45,434 nucleotides of DNA from Symsagittifera roscoffensis (Eukaryota > Xenacoelomorpha > Acoela > Convolutidae): NCBI RefSeq assembly GCF_963678635.1, contig NW_026970930.1, positions 1-45,434 of the forward strand, given 5' to 3'. Within the stretch, counting starts at the first letter, position 1. The number at the start of each line of letters is the position of its first letter. The notes below the pieces were generated by a model. The model saw only the letters and a program-made list of their open reading frames with translations, was not told the DNA's origin and searched no databases. Shown here piece after piece: positions 17,989 through 27,086 of the stretch. Position numbers and translations under genes: made by a program.

Positions 17989-20900
17989 ACAGTGATCAGA
18001 CAAGGGATGAGTGACGTGACACCACTCATGGGGAGTTCGAGAATCCCAGAGAGGAAAGTAAGGAAGATGCCAGCGAAGAAAGTATCTCGTGTAATAGACG
18101 TGCAGAAGAATAATCAATTGAAGTATAGTTTCACGGGAGTTCCGGAGACAGATCCGAGAGCCTGCTTCAATCGAGCTACCTGGAGCCCGGCTGTGAACCT
18201 GCAGCAACCACCACTCGAGACATCACACCTGATATTGGGAGATAGCTTAGTCCGAGTGCTAACGAATTTGAGGACTTCATGGGTCACCACGGTGATCGCC
18301 TTTGGAGGCGCGACAATCGCCCAATTATATCGGATGGTGGAGCTGATGAATCCAGGGAAGATACCCAGTGTGATGATATTAGTTGGGACGAATGATATCT
18401 CCAGAGGATCAGACGAGCAGGAAGCACTGTGGGAATCAATGATGGTGTGTTTGTTCACCACTCTCTGGCAGAAGTTCAGTTGCGCGGTACTGACCGTTTG
18501 CACGGTGCCAATGAACGCAAGAAGCCTGACAGCATCAGGAAGAAGGCACAACGAGGGAGTCATGAGGTGGAACAACATCTTAAGAAACCTAGCAAATCGA
18601 AATGCCGGAAGAATGATCCTTATGGACATTGAACACGAATTGAGAGCCATGGAGCAAGCCAGACTGACTTCGGATGGCATCCACTTTGACAGTATCGAGG
18701 GACAAGCTTGGTTGAATCGAGTCTTCCAAGAACGGTTGGATGAGTTGGAAGCAGAACTCTCTGACACAGGAGTACTGAAGGAAGAGGGAACGGTGAATGA
18801 TACGGTGATCACTACCTTTGTGCCTCCTAACCTGGAAACACGCTTGGGTACAGTCCCAGCCGTCATAAATTACCGGCAACAAAGCTCCAGCGAACCGGGT
18901 CGAAGAACAGACGTGCAAGGTCGGTTGGGAGAAGCACCGACGAGGAGGACAATTCATCCTAGGAGAAGGATAGGACCCGTCAACCAACCAAACGAAGGAG
19001 TAGCAGGCACGTCTAGATCGGACACTAGATCGGAGACAACGAGTACCAGTCGAGAGGAGAGACCGAACAGAGGCTCATTGTTATGGTCGAGACCCATGCC
19101 GTCTCCCTGGCACATATACAAAGAAGAACTGATGAAGCTGGACCTGCAGAAAGTAAGCTTCATTGAGGATGCAAGGAGGATGCTGAATGGAGCGACGCTA
19201 TCCGTCAGCAGATTATACTCAATAACCGGCGTAGACTGGTTGATAGCCGCCAGCATAAATTTCAGCTCCACGACAGCCTTAAGATTTGCTGACTTGGAGG
19301 GACTGCCCTCCAATAACACAATGGGACCTGTGAATGCAAGACCGTTGCAGGATGTCAGATTGAACCATGAGGAGAGGAATCGTGAGGAAAGGCCAGGAAG
19401 GTTCCTGACGGCGAGAGCGCCGATTGGACAACACGTGAAGATATTCAGGCAACTGACGACACCACCTGGTCATGTGAAGGAGAGAGTGTATCCGAAACTA
19501 GTGAACCAAGATGGTGATGCTCAGAGATATGGCGGATTGACAGCAATAAAGAAAGATGAGAGCATCTTCGCTGCCTACGACAAAGCAGAGATGAGAAAGG
19601 CCAAGATCATGGTAGTAGCGAATTCAGAGTTCGTGTACATCTCTAAGTCTTTGTTTTGGCCGGACGTCATAATGCTGGCCGCGGTTGACCTAGACCTATT
19701 GCAATCAGTGTCATTGGCTATAGGGGTACAAAGACAGACAGAAATGAACCCGATAACGATTGTGTTTGCTGGTATCAATGACCATCTACATAGTAGAGGT
19801 TTTCTGAGCAGGCTCAGAGATCCTGCAACAGCAGAAAACGCAGTATGGCCGGCGATAAAAGACATCCTGGAGTCGATGGGTGAAGTGGTGGATGCGACGA
19901 AGGAGGGATCATTCAATAAAGTGACGTTGAAAGTAGTATTTGCGTTGTCTCCCGGATATGCATATCTCCCGGATGGACTGAAATTTGTGTATGCGATGGT
20001 AGCCTTACTTTCGGAAGGAAAATATGATGTGATTATATCAGCCCCGAATCGCATGATAGAAGTGGAGAACCTGAGGCCACTTAAGGCTGAATTGCCTGCA
20101 GTATGGTCAGATATCTCAAACGCGATGAGAGGATTTAAGGACCACGCGCTACACATGTTGGTGTTGGACGAGGTGCTGGGGTTGGAGCTGTCCAACTTCA
20201 GTCGGCAACTCAAATTGAAACCAGGAATAGATGATGACCATCGAGTGATCACGGCAATGTCCAACGATTTGTGGTTCCGAGCAATGGAAGTGGCGAGTGA
20301 AGGCACGAGAAGAAAGAATTCACTGGAGACCAGAGCTCAACTGGAGGCTATGATTCTGAGAACCAATCCGGAAACAAACCAGTGGCTACACCTGAATCCT
20401 AGGGTAGCGGCATTGGGTGCTGATGCTTTTCAGCAAGGCTCAGTGATGATCACTAGGATACACGCCTACTTGTTGAAGGAGGTGAATCTGGCGGAAAATG
20501 CCGGAGAAAAGACCGCGGAGTTCGTGACAGTGATCTATGGACCAGCAGTCACCTTTGCGTTCCCTGACGTTAAAGTGGAAGCATATAGGAGGTCGGTGCT
20601 GCACCTGAACCTCATATCGGCGGTGGACGGTAGTACACTAAACTGGTGTGAGCAGCAGGCACTGCGGGAGCTTATGAGTGAAGATCTGTTGTTTGCGAAA
20701 ATATCGGAGCCGGAAATGACAGTCATCAATTTTGACGATCACTTCTGTGATCGCATGGGAGAAGTAGAAAGAGGACACATCGAGGTGTTTCCAAAGCTTT
20801 GGAATCTGAGGCCCTATGACAAAACGAATGGTGAAATAACCAGAGTGCCTCGTCTCACAGCAGCCTATCACAAAGTGAGAGAAGAGACGAAGGACTGGGG

Positions 20901-23900
20901 CGATTACAAGAAGCTACCGGAAGCAATCCCTGAATTCCCTCTGATAAGAAGGATGTTGCTCGGAGCCGTCTCCGTAGTACAAACTCCTAGGTTGAGAGCA
21001 TTCGAAACCAATGAAAGGAGAGTAGGGAATTTCTCGGCGACGATGGATCCATACTTCGTGGGGAGAAATGCTGCCGTGTTACAGTACACACGATTTGCGT
21101 ACACGGATCAAGCGACGAGAAGGCGAATAAGCAACGCTGCTACTCCCAAGCCTGGAAGATTTGATGAGGAATGGAGGGCACTAGGCTTAGCTCCAATGAG
21201 GATGAGAGGCAGGACTGAATTGCCTGAAGCCTCAAAAATCCTGACCAGTGTGAGAAAAGAGATGAAAGTTGCGGGAGTATTGCAGACGAGAATCTTCCTA
21301 GCACCCTTTGGCTGCGAAGAAATCAAAGTGGTCCATGGAGAAGAGGAAGATAAGTCGGCCGGTACATTGCTCATACCGAGATTCCAGGAAGAAGCCGACA
21401 AAGACGAACAAGGACCATCGAACTCGAATAGAGACAAGCCAGAAGGAGGTGACGGACAGGGTGGAAGCCGTCAGACTGAAGAACCCATGCAACAAGATCA
21501 AGCTGGTGGGGAAGACGACAGGGCATCGATAGGGGGAACCTCCAGCCTGGATTTCAACATCTTCAGTGATCTTGAAAACAATGCGGATACGTTGGAAACG
21601 ACTGAGCTGGATGAAGGCACCTCGACACTGGAGCCTCCGTCAGCCTTTATGGAAATGAAACGGAATTTGCCGGAGAGCAGCTCTCCTGGCAATTCAAGAA
21701 ATAACGATCAGAGAATCCTCATGGAATCACCTCGGAGGAGAAGAATAGAGGCCTCAGCCAGAGTACCTTTCTTGGGAACGCTGCCCGAAGAAGAATGGGA
21801 AGTACATCACCGAGACCACGAGAGTAGGACGGGATGTAAGCTGGATAGAGTGGCATTCATGGAAGAAGTCTGGACTGTGATTCAGAGCTATGGGACCCAG
21901 TCCATTCTCAAAACAGGTCTCAATCAACCCTTAATGAGGGAAGTACTTGACAAACTCGATGAGTGTGAAGGGAGACTGAGTGAGTTATTGATCGACTCAG
22001 CCACTGATGAGAGTGAAGCGGATTCTCCCATCAAGATGACACCGCAGGACAATGAAGGAGAGGTGGTGTATCTGTCAAGAACCAGGAGAGGGACGATACG
22101 ATCGAAAATGGTGATTGATAAAATCAACGCGATGAAAATGAAGTTAGGTAGCAGAGTGATACCGAGGAGGATTGGAAAGACGAAAGTGGATTCGGAAATA
22201 TCGGTGAAAGCTGGCAACTCAGCGAAAAGAAAACGAGTCGAGGAAGTCATGGATTTGGGGCAAGGTGATTATCAATTGTCTGGCACAGATAGAATATTAA
22301 CTGATATAGCGATGGTGCCACCCATTCTCATGGCGGGAATAAAGTCAACCGGCTATAAATCCAAATGGAGTGACCGCACTCTGACTGGAGCGACTTTAGA
22401 AATGGAAATACTCAGTCAATGTGGAGAGAGTAAAATGAGGGACTTCAAGCCATCTACCATGAATCATGGAAAGGGAAGTGTTGCAGGACAACTAACACCA
22501 GTGGAATACAACAGACTAACAGTGTCTGAGACAGTGTCGATAGATGAACCCACCGGTGGATACATGGAAATGTTGGAATACCGAAACTCGGCTAGAGGGC
22601 ATGTAATGGCCCTGGAAGAAGAAAAAGCCATGGAGGGTTATCTGGAAATAATGTTGCAAGGCACCACCCTCAAGCAGAAGGCGTACGGAACTTTGGCGTC
22701 GTCTGACGTACAGGCGGAAACGATCGAGCAGTTAGTGAGCCTTCCATGGAAAGCAGTAGTATTGAGGTATTTCGAAGAAGAAATGAGGACTACGCCAAGA
22801 ATACATGCTCTCGTGGCAGTACCTTACGTAAGGACAGAGTTACAACTCAGGTTCGCCTGGTGCATGATGGGACTGACTCGCGAAGAATACGACTCAGAAG
22901 AAAGAAAGAGGTCAAAAGAAGAAAAGGTGTTCCTTATGACGAATCTGAAGGATCTGATAGTCCAGGAGGGAGCAGCAGTAGCGTGTGCGAAGCGGAGAGA
23001 TGCTCTCTGTTTCATTCGATTCCTGATAGAGCAGATTTCAGTACCTGCATTAAGCAGTTGTGTTAAAATGTTGAGGGAAGGCGATGAACGAACGAAAGCC
23101 TTGTTCTTGCTGGCATTGCTGGACATGCAGCAAAGTAGACCGATGAGGGTGAACATGAAAGAACCTGAAGAACTGGAACCCATGAAAAAGATAGATGAGA
23201 TCAGGAGATTCTCAAACAAGGAGCTGAGACTCACTAAAGAATCTATGGGAGCATTGCCGAAATCCAGTGAATACTGTGGACCGATCAAAAAGAAGTCATA
23301 TAGCTACGTATCTGGGATCATAGGGATAGCGTACAATCCTTTCCGGAGTGAAGACATACGTGATTGCTTCTTTGATTATGAGCAGCCGATGTTACTAAGG
23401 TTCTGGACGTTCAGAATTGTAACGATCAAGAGCGTTAACAATCCACAGGCTAAATTGGGACTGGTCTTGGAAGAAGAGGTGACTGCACCTTCAGTACCAA
23501 AATCCGACAAGAGAGTGGAGTTTGGGTTGGGATTCTCAGATGAAGTACTGAGAACGAGCTTGATGGCAGTGTGGGAATTGATGAGGCCATCATGGTGTCC
23601 TAGTCCCAACGCTGACTCAACATTACGTGCGACACAAGACGTACAGAGGGAACTGAGTGCAGACTGTAACCTGCGTGACCTTAACATCATATATAATGTG
23701 ATGATAACAGCCTCTAAGTGCAACGGAGAAGATAAAGTGGAGTTGCCTGGCTGGGGACCAGAAGACTGGGTAAAACCTGGTAGCTGTCTGGCGGAAGTCT
23801 GTGGACTGGAGGGTCACGTTTGTGGAAGTTTAGACTGTGTGAAAACGCTGGAGAAGCAACATAAGCAATTGACAGTATTGTTTGGAAATGTAGTGATGAA

Positions 23901-24765
23901 AGCAAGAACGGAAACGGAACTGATAGCAGATTGCCATGGAGGAACTGATGTGAATCTAGTGACTGCACTAGGATTCTACTGCATGTTTGGTTCTTTAGAG
24001 TCACTATTGAATCTAGAACAGAAACATGAGATGGTCACAGCCATCAGCGTAGAAGTATTCCCAGGAGTTCTGCAGACTGAGCAGAAGTACATAGGAAAAT
24101 GGAGGGAGGCAATCGAAACAGAAATGAACATCAGACACAGCGAAACTTATTGTAGACCAGCAGGAGCACGATATTTGGTGGGTTCAACGTTGGCTCCAAT
24201 GTGCAAGAGCAGGTATCCTGTACATTTCGTAGCTGTGGACGTGAAGAGTACAAGAACGATTGTGGATCAAACCTTTTCAGTGCCGAAGTGCGTGAGGTTG
24301 GCAAGAATGTCTGAAAAGTCTTACGAGTTTTTGTGTAAGATTTTCTCAGCAGTTCCAGAGAGAACCAAAGAAGAGTTGGAGTCAATATTGGGAAAGAAGT
24401 TCATGGGATATGTGAGCGGGAACTTCAGTGACTTTGAGAAACAGAAGCAGAGAGGATCAACTGTCACAGATTACAATGCAGTAGATGAGAATGATGAAAT
24501 CCACCGAGTGATGATGGAATTGGAACCATTGCTGGAAGCTTCGGGAAAACGTAATTGGAGGAGCATCATGTTGACGCATGATGAGTTTCCTTGCCACTGC
24601 TTGTTGCAGACCTGGTGGTATCCCAAGCGTAGTAATCTGATGTTGATCTGGGACTCTGGAGAGCTGCTCTCCATGGGTTTACCAGATTCATCACAGCCCG
24701 TAACAATAGTGATAGTGGGAGTTATGATGGCGATACGATGGCTGGAAGCTCATAGCTCATGTTAG
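17989..24765 (+). CDS. ORF3b: giant protein with SGNH hydrolase domain and SGNH-like repeat
   Basis: About 2,258 codons; first ATG 18007. Numbered from 17992, residues 78-250 are a complete SGNH hydrolase: block I GDSL (Ser85), block II AFGG, block III GTND (Asn134), block V DGIH (Asp228, His231). It would hydrolyse an ester, acyl or acetyl group; the substrate is unknown. About 535-770 looks like a second, degenerate copy: strand MVVANSEF where GDS is expected, GIND at 594-597, and a Gly-Ile-Asp-rich DDDH at about 745-750. 1115-1240 is acidic and disordered. The last ~1,000 residues are mostly helical with no family I recognise; a Cys/His cluster (C1932, C1937, H1942, C1944, C1949) might bind zinc. 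It occupies the env position but shows no signal peptide or clear membrane anchor. It has remained open for 6.8 kb, which argues for selection. Confidence 0.88.
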   Translation, partial: TVIRQGMSDVTPLMGSSRIPERKVRKMPAKKVSRVIDVQKNNQLKYSFTGVPETDPRACFNRATWSPAVNLQQPPLETSHLILGDSLVRVLTNLRTSWVTTVIAFGGATIAQLYRMVELMNPGKIPSVMILVGTNDISRGSDEQEALWESMMVCLFTTLWQKFSCAVLTVCTVPMNARSLTASGRRHNEGVMRWNNILRNLANRNAGRMILMDIEHELRAMEQARLTSDGIHFDSIEGQAWLNRVFQERLDELEAELSDTGVLKEEGTVNDTVITTFVPPNLETRLGTVPAVINYRQQSSSEPGRRTDVQGRLGEAPTRRTIHPRRRIGPVNQPNEGVAGTSRSDTRSETTSTSREERPNRGSLLWSRPMPSPWHIYKEELMKLDLQKVSFIEDARRMLNGATLSVSRLYSITGVDWLIAASINFSSTTALRFADLEGLPSNNTMGPVNARPLQDVRLNHEERNREERPGRFLTARAPIGQHVKIFRQLTTPPGHVKERVYPKLVNQDGDAQRYGGLTAIKKDESIFAAYDKAEMRKAKIMVVANSEFVYISKSLFWPDVIMLAAVDLDLLQSVSLAIGVQRQTEMNPITIVFAGINDHLHSRGFLSRLRDPATAENAVWPAIKDILESMGEVVDATKEGSFNKVTLKVVFALSPGYAYLPDGLKFVYAMVALLSEGKYDVIISAPNRMIEVENLRPLKAELPAVWSDISNAMRGFKDHALHMLVLDEVLGLELSNFSRQLKLKPGIDDDHRVITAMSNDLWFRAMEVASEGTRRKNSLETRAQLEAMILRTNPETNQWLHLNPRVAALGADAFQQGSVMITRIHAYLLKEVNLAENAGEKTAEFVTVIYGPAVTFAFPDVKVEAYRRSVLHLNLISAVDGSTLNWCEQQALRELMSEDLLFAKISEPEMTVINFDDHFCDRMGEVERGHIEVFPKLWNLRPYDKTNGEITRVPRLTAAYHKVREETKDWGDYKKLPEAIPEFPLIRRMLLGAVSVVQTPRLRAFETNERRVGNFSATMDPYFVGRNAAVLQYTRFAYTDQATRRRISNAATPKPGRFDEEWRALGLAPMRMRGRTELPEASKILTSVRKEMKVAGVLQTRIFLAPFGCEEIKVVHGEEEDKSAGTLLIPRFQEEADKDEQGPSNSNRDKPEGGDGQGGSRQTEEPMQQDQAGGEDDRASIGGTSSLDFNIFSDLENNADTLETTELDEGTSTLEPPSAFMEMKRNLPESSSPGNSRNNDQRILMESPRRRRIEASARVPFLGTLPEEEWEVHHRDHESRTGCKLDRVAFMEEVWTVIQSYGTQSILKTGLNQPLMREVLDKLDECEGRLSELLIDSATDESEADSPIKMTPQDNEGEVVYLSRTRRGTIRSKMVIDKINAMKMKLGSRVIPRRIGKTKVDSEISVKAGNSAKRKRVEEVMDLGQGDYQLSGTDRILTDIAMVPPILMAGIKSTGYKSKWSDRTLTGATLEMEILSQCGESKMRDFKPSTMNHGKGSVAGQLTPVEYNRLTVSETVSIDEPTGGYMEMLEYRNSARGHVMALEEEKAMEGYLEIMLQGTTLKQKAYGTLASSDVQAETIEQLVSLPWKAVVLRYFEEEMRTTPRIHALVAVPYVRTELQLRFAWCMMGLTREEYDSEERKRSKEEKVFLMTNLKDLIVQEGAAVACAKRRDALCFIRFLIEQISVPALSSCVKMLREGDERTKALFLLALLDMQQSRPMRVNMKEPEELEPMKKIDEIRRFSNKELRLTKESMGALPKSSEYCGPIKKKSYSYVSGIIGIAYNPFRSEDIRDCFFDYEQPMLLRFWTFRIVTIKSVNNPQAKLGLVLEEEVTAPSVPKSDKRVEFGLGFSDEVLRTSLMAVWELMRPSWCPSPNADSTLRATQDVQRELSADCNLRDLNIIYNVMITASKCNGEDKVELPGWGPEDWVKPGSCLAEVCGLEGHVCGSLDCVKTLEKQHKQLTVLFGNVVMKARTETELIADCHGGTDVNLVTALGFYCMFGSLESLLNLEQKHEMVTAISVEVFPGVLQTEQKYIGKWREAIETEMNIRHSETYCRPAGARYLVGSTLAPMCKSRYPVHFVAVDVKSTRTIVDQTFSVPKCVRLARMSEKSYEFLCKIFSAVPERTKEELESILGKKFMGYVSGNFSDFEKQKQRGSTVTDYNAVDENDEIHRVMMELEPLLEASGKRNWRSIMLTHDEFPCHCLLQTWWYPKRSNLMLIWDSGELLSMGLPDSSQPVTIVIVGVMMAIRWLEAHSSC

Positions 24766-25345
24766 AGAAAATAATGGACAGGAGGCACCGACGAGAGAAC
24801 AATTGCAGAAATTAGATTGTCTAAAAGATTTAGATCTTTTTGAGACAATGTGTAAAGTTCTGAATATTCCGATGGAAGTGAAGAAGATATGGGCAAGAAA
24901 ACGATTGATGCCATGGTTCAGAGTTAACATGACTGCATGGTTGTACGAGTATGCGAAAAAGCATATGTCGAAGCATGGCAGAGTGTACAGTGAATATCAG
25001 CTGGACATTGGGGCAGGAGCTTTCAAGCGAGCCTTCGTGACTCATCGGAATGCAGTGACCACCGCTGTGAAAAGAATTTCCAGAACGAGCGAGCGTAGTG
25101 GAAATGAAAAGGCAGAGATGCTGAAAGAAGATCTGGAGAGAAACGTGACGTTGTGTCTCCACAACAGCTTCTGTAGAAACAGAGAATCCAACGTGGATCC
25201 TCTACCTTGCTGTAAACAGAAGGTAGAAGAGCAGAAGTGTTGGAGGATGGCTTCCAACAGCGTCAGGATAGTCAATGACGTGCTACAAGACACGGAAACC
25301 GAAAGTGCGGAGTCAGCATCGCAGGAGGAGGAAATGGAACATTGA
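24728..25345 (+). CDS. ORF4: small protein in the +1 frame after ORF3b
   Basis: This frame is open from 24728 (after a TGA at 24725) to the stop at 25343-25345; the first ATG is 24848, giving 165 codons. It overlaps the end of ORF3b by 38 nt in the +1 frame. Protein-like sequence begins before the first ATG (QLQKLDCLKDLDLFETM), so a +1 frameshift from ORF3b, or an indel that split one protein, is more likely than initiation at 24848. The product is basic and helical in the middle, with a Cys-rich patch (about 25155-25235) and an acidic Glu/Ser C-terminus. No family is recognised and no membrane segment is seen. Confidence 0.6.
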   Translation, partial: WRYDGWKLIAHVRENNGQEAPTREQLQKLDCLKDLDLFETMCKVLNIPMEVKKIWARKRLMPWFRVNMTAWLYEYAKKHMSKHGRVYSEYQLDIGAGAFKRAFVTHRNAVTTAVKRISRTSERSGNEKAEMLKEDLERNVTLCLHNSFCRNRESNVDPLPCCKQKVEEQKCWRMASNSVRIVNDVLQDTETESAESASQEEEMEH

Positions 25346-25699
25346 TGAATGGTCGAGAAAACAAGAGGCAACAAGAAAGAAAATTAGAAGAATTTAGAAG
25401 TTTTAGAACTTCTAAACGACGAAAAAAGAAGAGAACAAAGGAATGATGAAGAAAAGACAAAACTCAGAATTGTTTTATGTGTGTGAAAAACTCAAGTGAG
25501 AAACCAAGCAACCAAGTTGTAATTGAAAACTGGAACATTTTGTTGAGTTCTGAAATTGTTGCATTTATAAATTTGCATTTTGATTTTAGCAGAAGTGGCT
25601 TTAGAGACACTTATTATTTATTTAGAAAGGCTTAAGGGAAGAGTATTTTTAAATGTTCCAGCCTGCATGATTGTTTTTAATCACTTAGGAAAACTGATC

Positions 25700-25776
25700 A
25701 CTTTGTGGTGACATGAAAGACTTGAGTAACCTCTTGAAGAGGGAGGTTTTTACATTGTTCTTTCTAACCACAAAGT
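25700..25776 (+). other. Long-stem RNA structure in the element's 3' region
   Basis: ACTTTGTGGT (25700-25709) pairs with ACCACAAAGT (25767-25776). Inside are GAAAGA with TCTTTC, and a nested hairpin CCTCTT-G-AAGAGG (25730-25742). The location, between the last gene and the 3' LTR, is where retroviral constitutive transport elements sit. Role inferred. Confidence 0.6.
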
Positions 25777-25852
25777 TTCTTAGTTTTAATATTCAGGACA
25801 ATAAACAAGCAAGATTTCCGAAGGGAAGGAGCATAGTAGGATAATTTTAGCT

Positions 25853-25885
25853 TGTTGGTTGGCAGGACTGTCCTGCAAGCCAACA
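25853..25885 (+). other. Near-palindromic hairpin in the element's 3' region
   Basis: Two 16-nt arms, 25853-25868 and 25870-25885, are complementary at 14 positions around a single central base (GGCAGGAC-T-GTCCTGC). This could fold as RNA or act as a dimerisation site. Confidence 0.65.
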
Positions 25886-26148
25886 CCTTTTAAATCTAAG
25901 AGAAAAAGTTTTAATCGGGACATAGACACTGGAAGTCAGAAAACATGTTTTATCTTAGGTCATATTCTCAATGTGCAGATTAATGAAAGAATTTGAAGGC
26001 TATAGTGTTGTAGTATGATGCCATTTATATTCTGCAGTGAGTTGATGTGACGTAGATAAAAGTAATTTAGTGCATTTTGTAAATTCTGTTCGATGGCACT
26101 GTAACCATTTTATGAACATTGCGCGATTCAATGAGGACATTGACCGGG

Positions 26149-26162
26149 CTGTCCGGGGAGTA
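26149..26162 (+). promoter_or_regulatory. Polypurine-tract position motif before the 3' LTR
   Basis: CTGTCCGGGGAGTA directly precedes the LTR's TGTGACA. Plus-strand DNA synthesis starts from a purine tract at exactly this place. The purine run itself is short (GGGGAG), but the eleven bases TGTCCGGGGAG match the four internal 13-mers in pol, which supports it as a specific recognition sequence. Confidence 0.55.
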
Positions 26163-27086
26163 TGTGACATTCGACCAGAATGGCCAAAATGCAATCTCTG
26201 CAGAATTAGGAATTTTAGCAGCGAGCCTTCCGAGTTGATGGTTTTGAAGGATTAACGATGTTATTCGGATGATTAGCAGAACAGTGAAGGTCAAGATATT
26301 CCCGTATTTTAAAATTTTAAATTTTCGAAGTGATGACGTAACATTTCTGAGAAATGCTGAAATGGCCATTTTTAACAAAAAGCGAGTGAAAAAAGAGAAC
26401 AACTTTATCTGTGATAGAAAACAGTACGGAAATCGAGACTGAAAAACGACAACGAACTACAGAATAGCAGAGAGCGTTCCGAGTTGCAACTATTGTGCTG
26501 CTACAATAGTTGCAAGGCCGTTGCGAACAACGGTGAAGGGTGAAAACCAGCCTTCCGAGTTATCGTGAACTTGAGATTAAGGAGCTTGATTCGGCGGATT
26601 CAAGAATCCGGAAGGGTCTCGGGACGGAAACTTTTATTGACTCTGATAAACTTTTAGCATCCTGTCATGTCCTGACTTGAATTTAATTAAGATCTTAATT
26701 CGTTTTGACAAGAATGAGGAGCTAGAAGAAGGGGGGAAAGGGTTGATCCATCTTCGATGGAGATGATGATTTTTATCTACTGAACAAAAACAATAGTATT
26801 ATAATAAGTAGTAGCCCTGTTTTTAGGAGTGACCTCGTGGTCTGGGGATACTGAGACCCAGCCATGAGCTCACTATTTCTGCATGTAATTCAGTTAATTT
26901 GAGCGTTCTGGTCGAAGCCGGAGAGCAGTAACGTTTTTGTCGACCCGATGTTGGAAAAGACCACCGAAAAGTACTGGCTTGGTAGAGACGGTGAAAAACA
27001 TGCAAAGCTCTGTTTAGACGCTAGCCAGTCGTCTTAAGACTTAGTTTTGTTATCCGTCGATATGTATCTTCCGGGCGAATGTTACA
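26163..27086 (+). repeat. 3' LTR (924 bp)
   Basis: Direct repeat of 4442-5366, starting TGTGACATTCG and ending CGAATGTTACA. It repeats the twin hairpins at 26484-26533. Followed by TTTATTAC of host DNA. Lies 306 bp upstream of the start codon of a LENG1-like gene, in the same orientation. Confidence 0.95.

Larger units (their letters stand above)
25346..26148 (+). other. 3' untranslated region of the LTR element, with RNA structure
   Basis: About 800 nt without a long frame. It holds two structured stretches (25700-25776 and 25853-25885) and a canonical AATAAA at 25800-25805 lying upstream of the 3' LTR. If used, that signal would end transcripts before the LTR. Confidence 0.6.
4442..27086 (+). 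mobile_element. Giant Ty3/gypsy-class LTR retrotransposon, 22.6 kb, with accessory genes
   Basis: It is bounded by LTRs of 925 and 924 bp that start TGTGACATTCG and end CGAATGTTACA, which are inverted repeats matching at 10 of 11 positions. The gene order protease, RT, RNase H, integrase, with YVDD and a GPF module after the integrase, places it in Ty3/gypsy (Metaviridae). At 22,645 bp it is far larger than the usual 5-10 kb. The extra length is a 1.6-kb leader, a gag of 1,428 codons, a ~450-residue linker in pol and about 9 kb of accessory coding sequence after pol. The LTRs are about 99.7 percent identical by eye, so insertion is recent. Its base composition is clearly richer in G and C than the flanks. 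Flanking bases are TTTT before and TTTA after, so the target duplication is at best imperfect. Confidence 0.93.

Noticed and set aside
15824-20306. Long minus-strand frames (240-250 codons) opposite pol, ORF3a and ORF3b
   Set aside because: Mirror frames of purine-rich coding DNA; no protein-like motifs and no consistent starts.
24700-24745. Hydrophobic stretch near the ORF3b C-terminus as an Env membrane anchor
   Set aside because: Only about 12 hydrophobic residues, in a region where the reading frame itself is uncertain, and there is no signal peptide.
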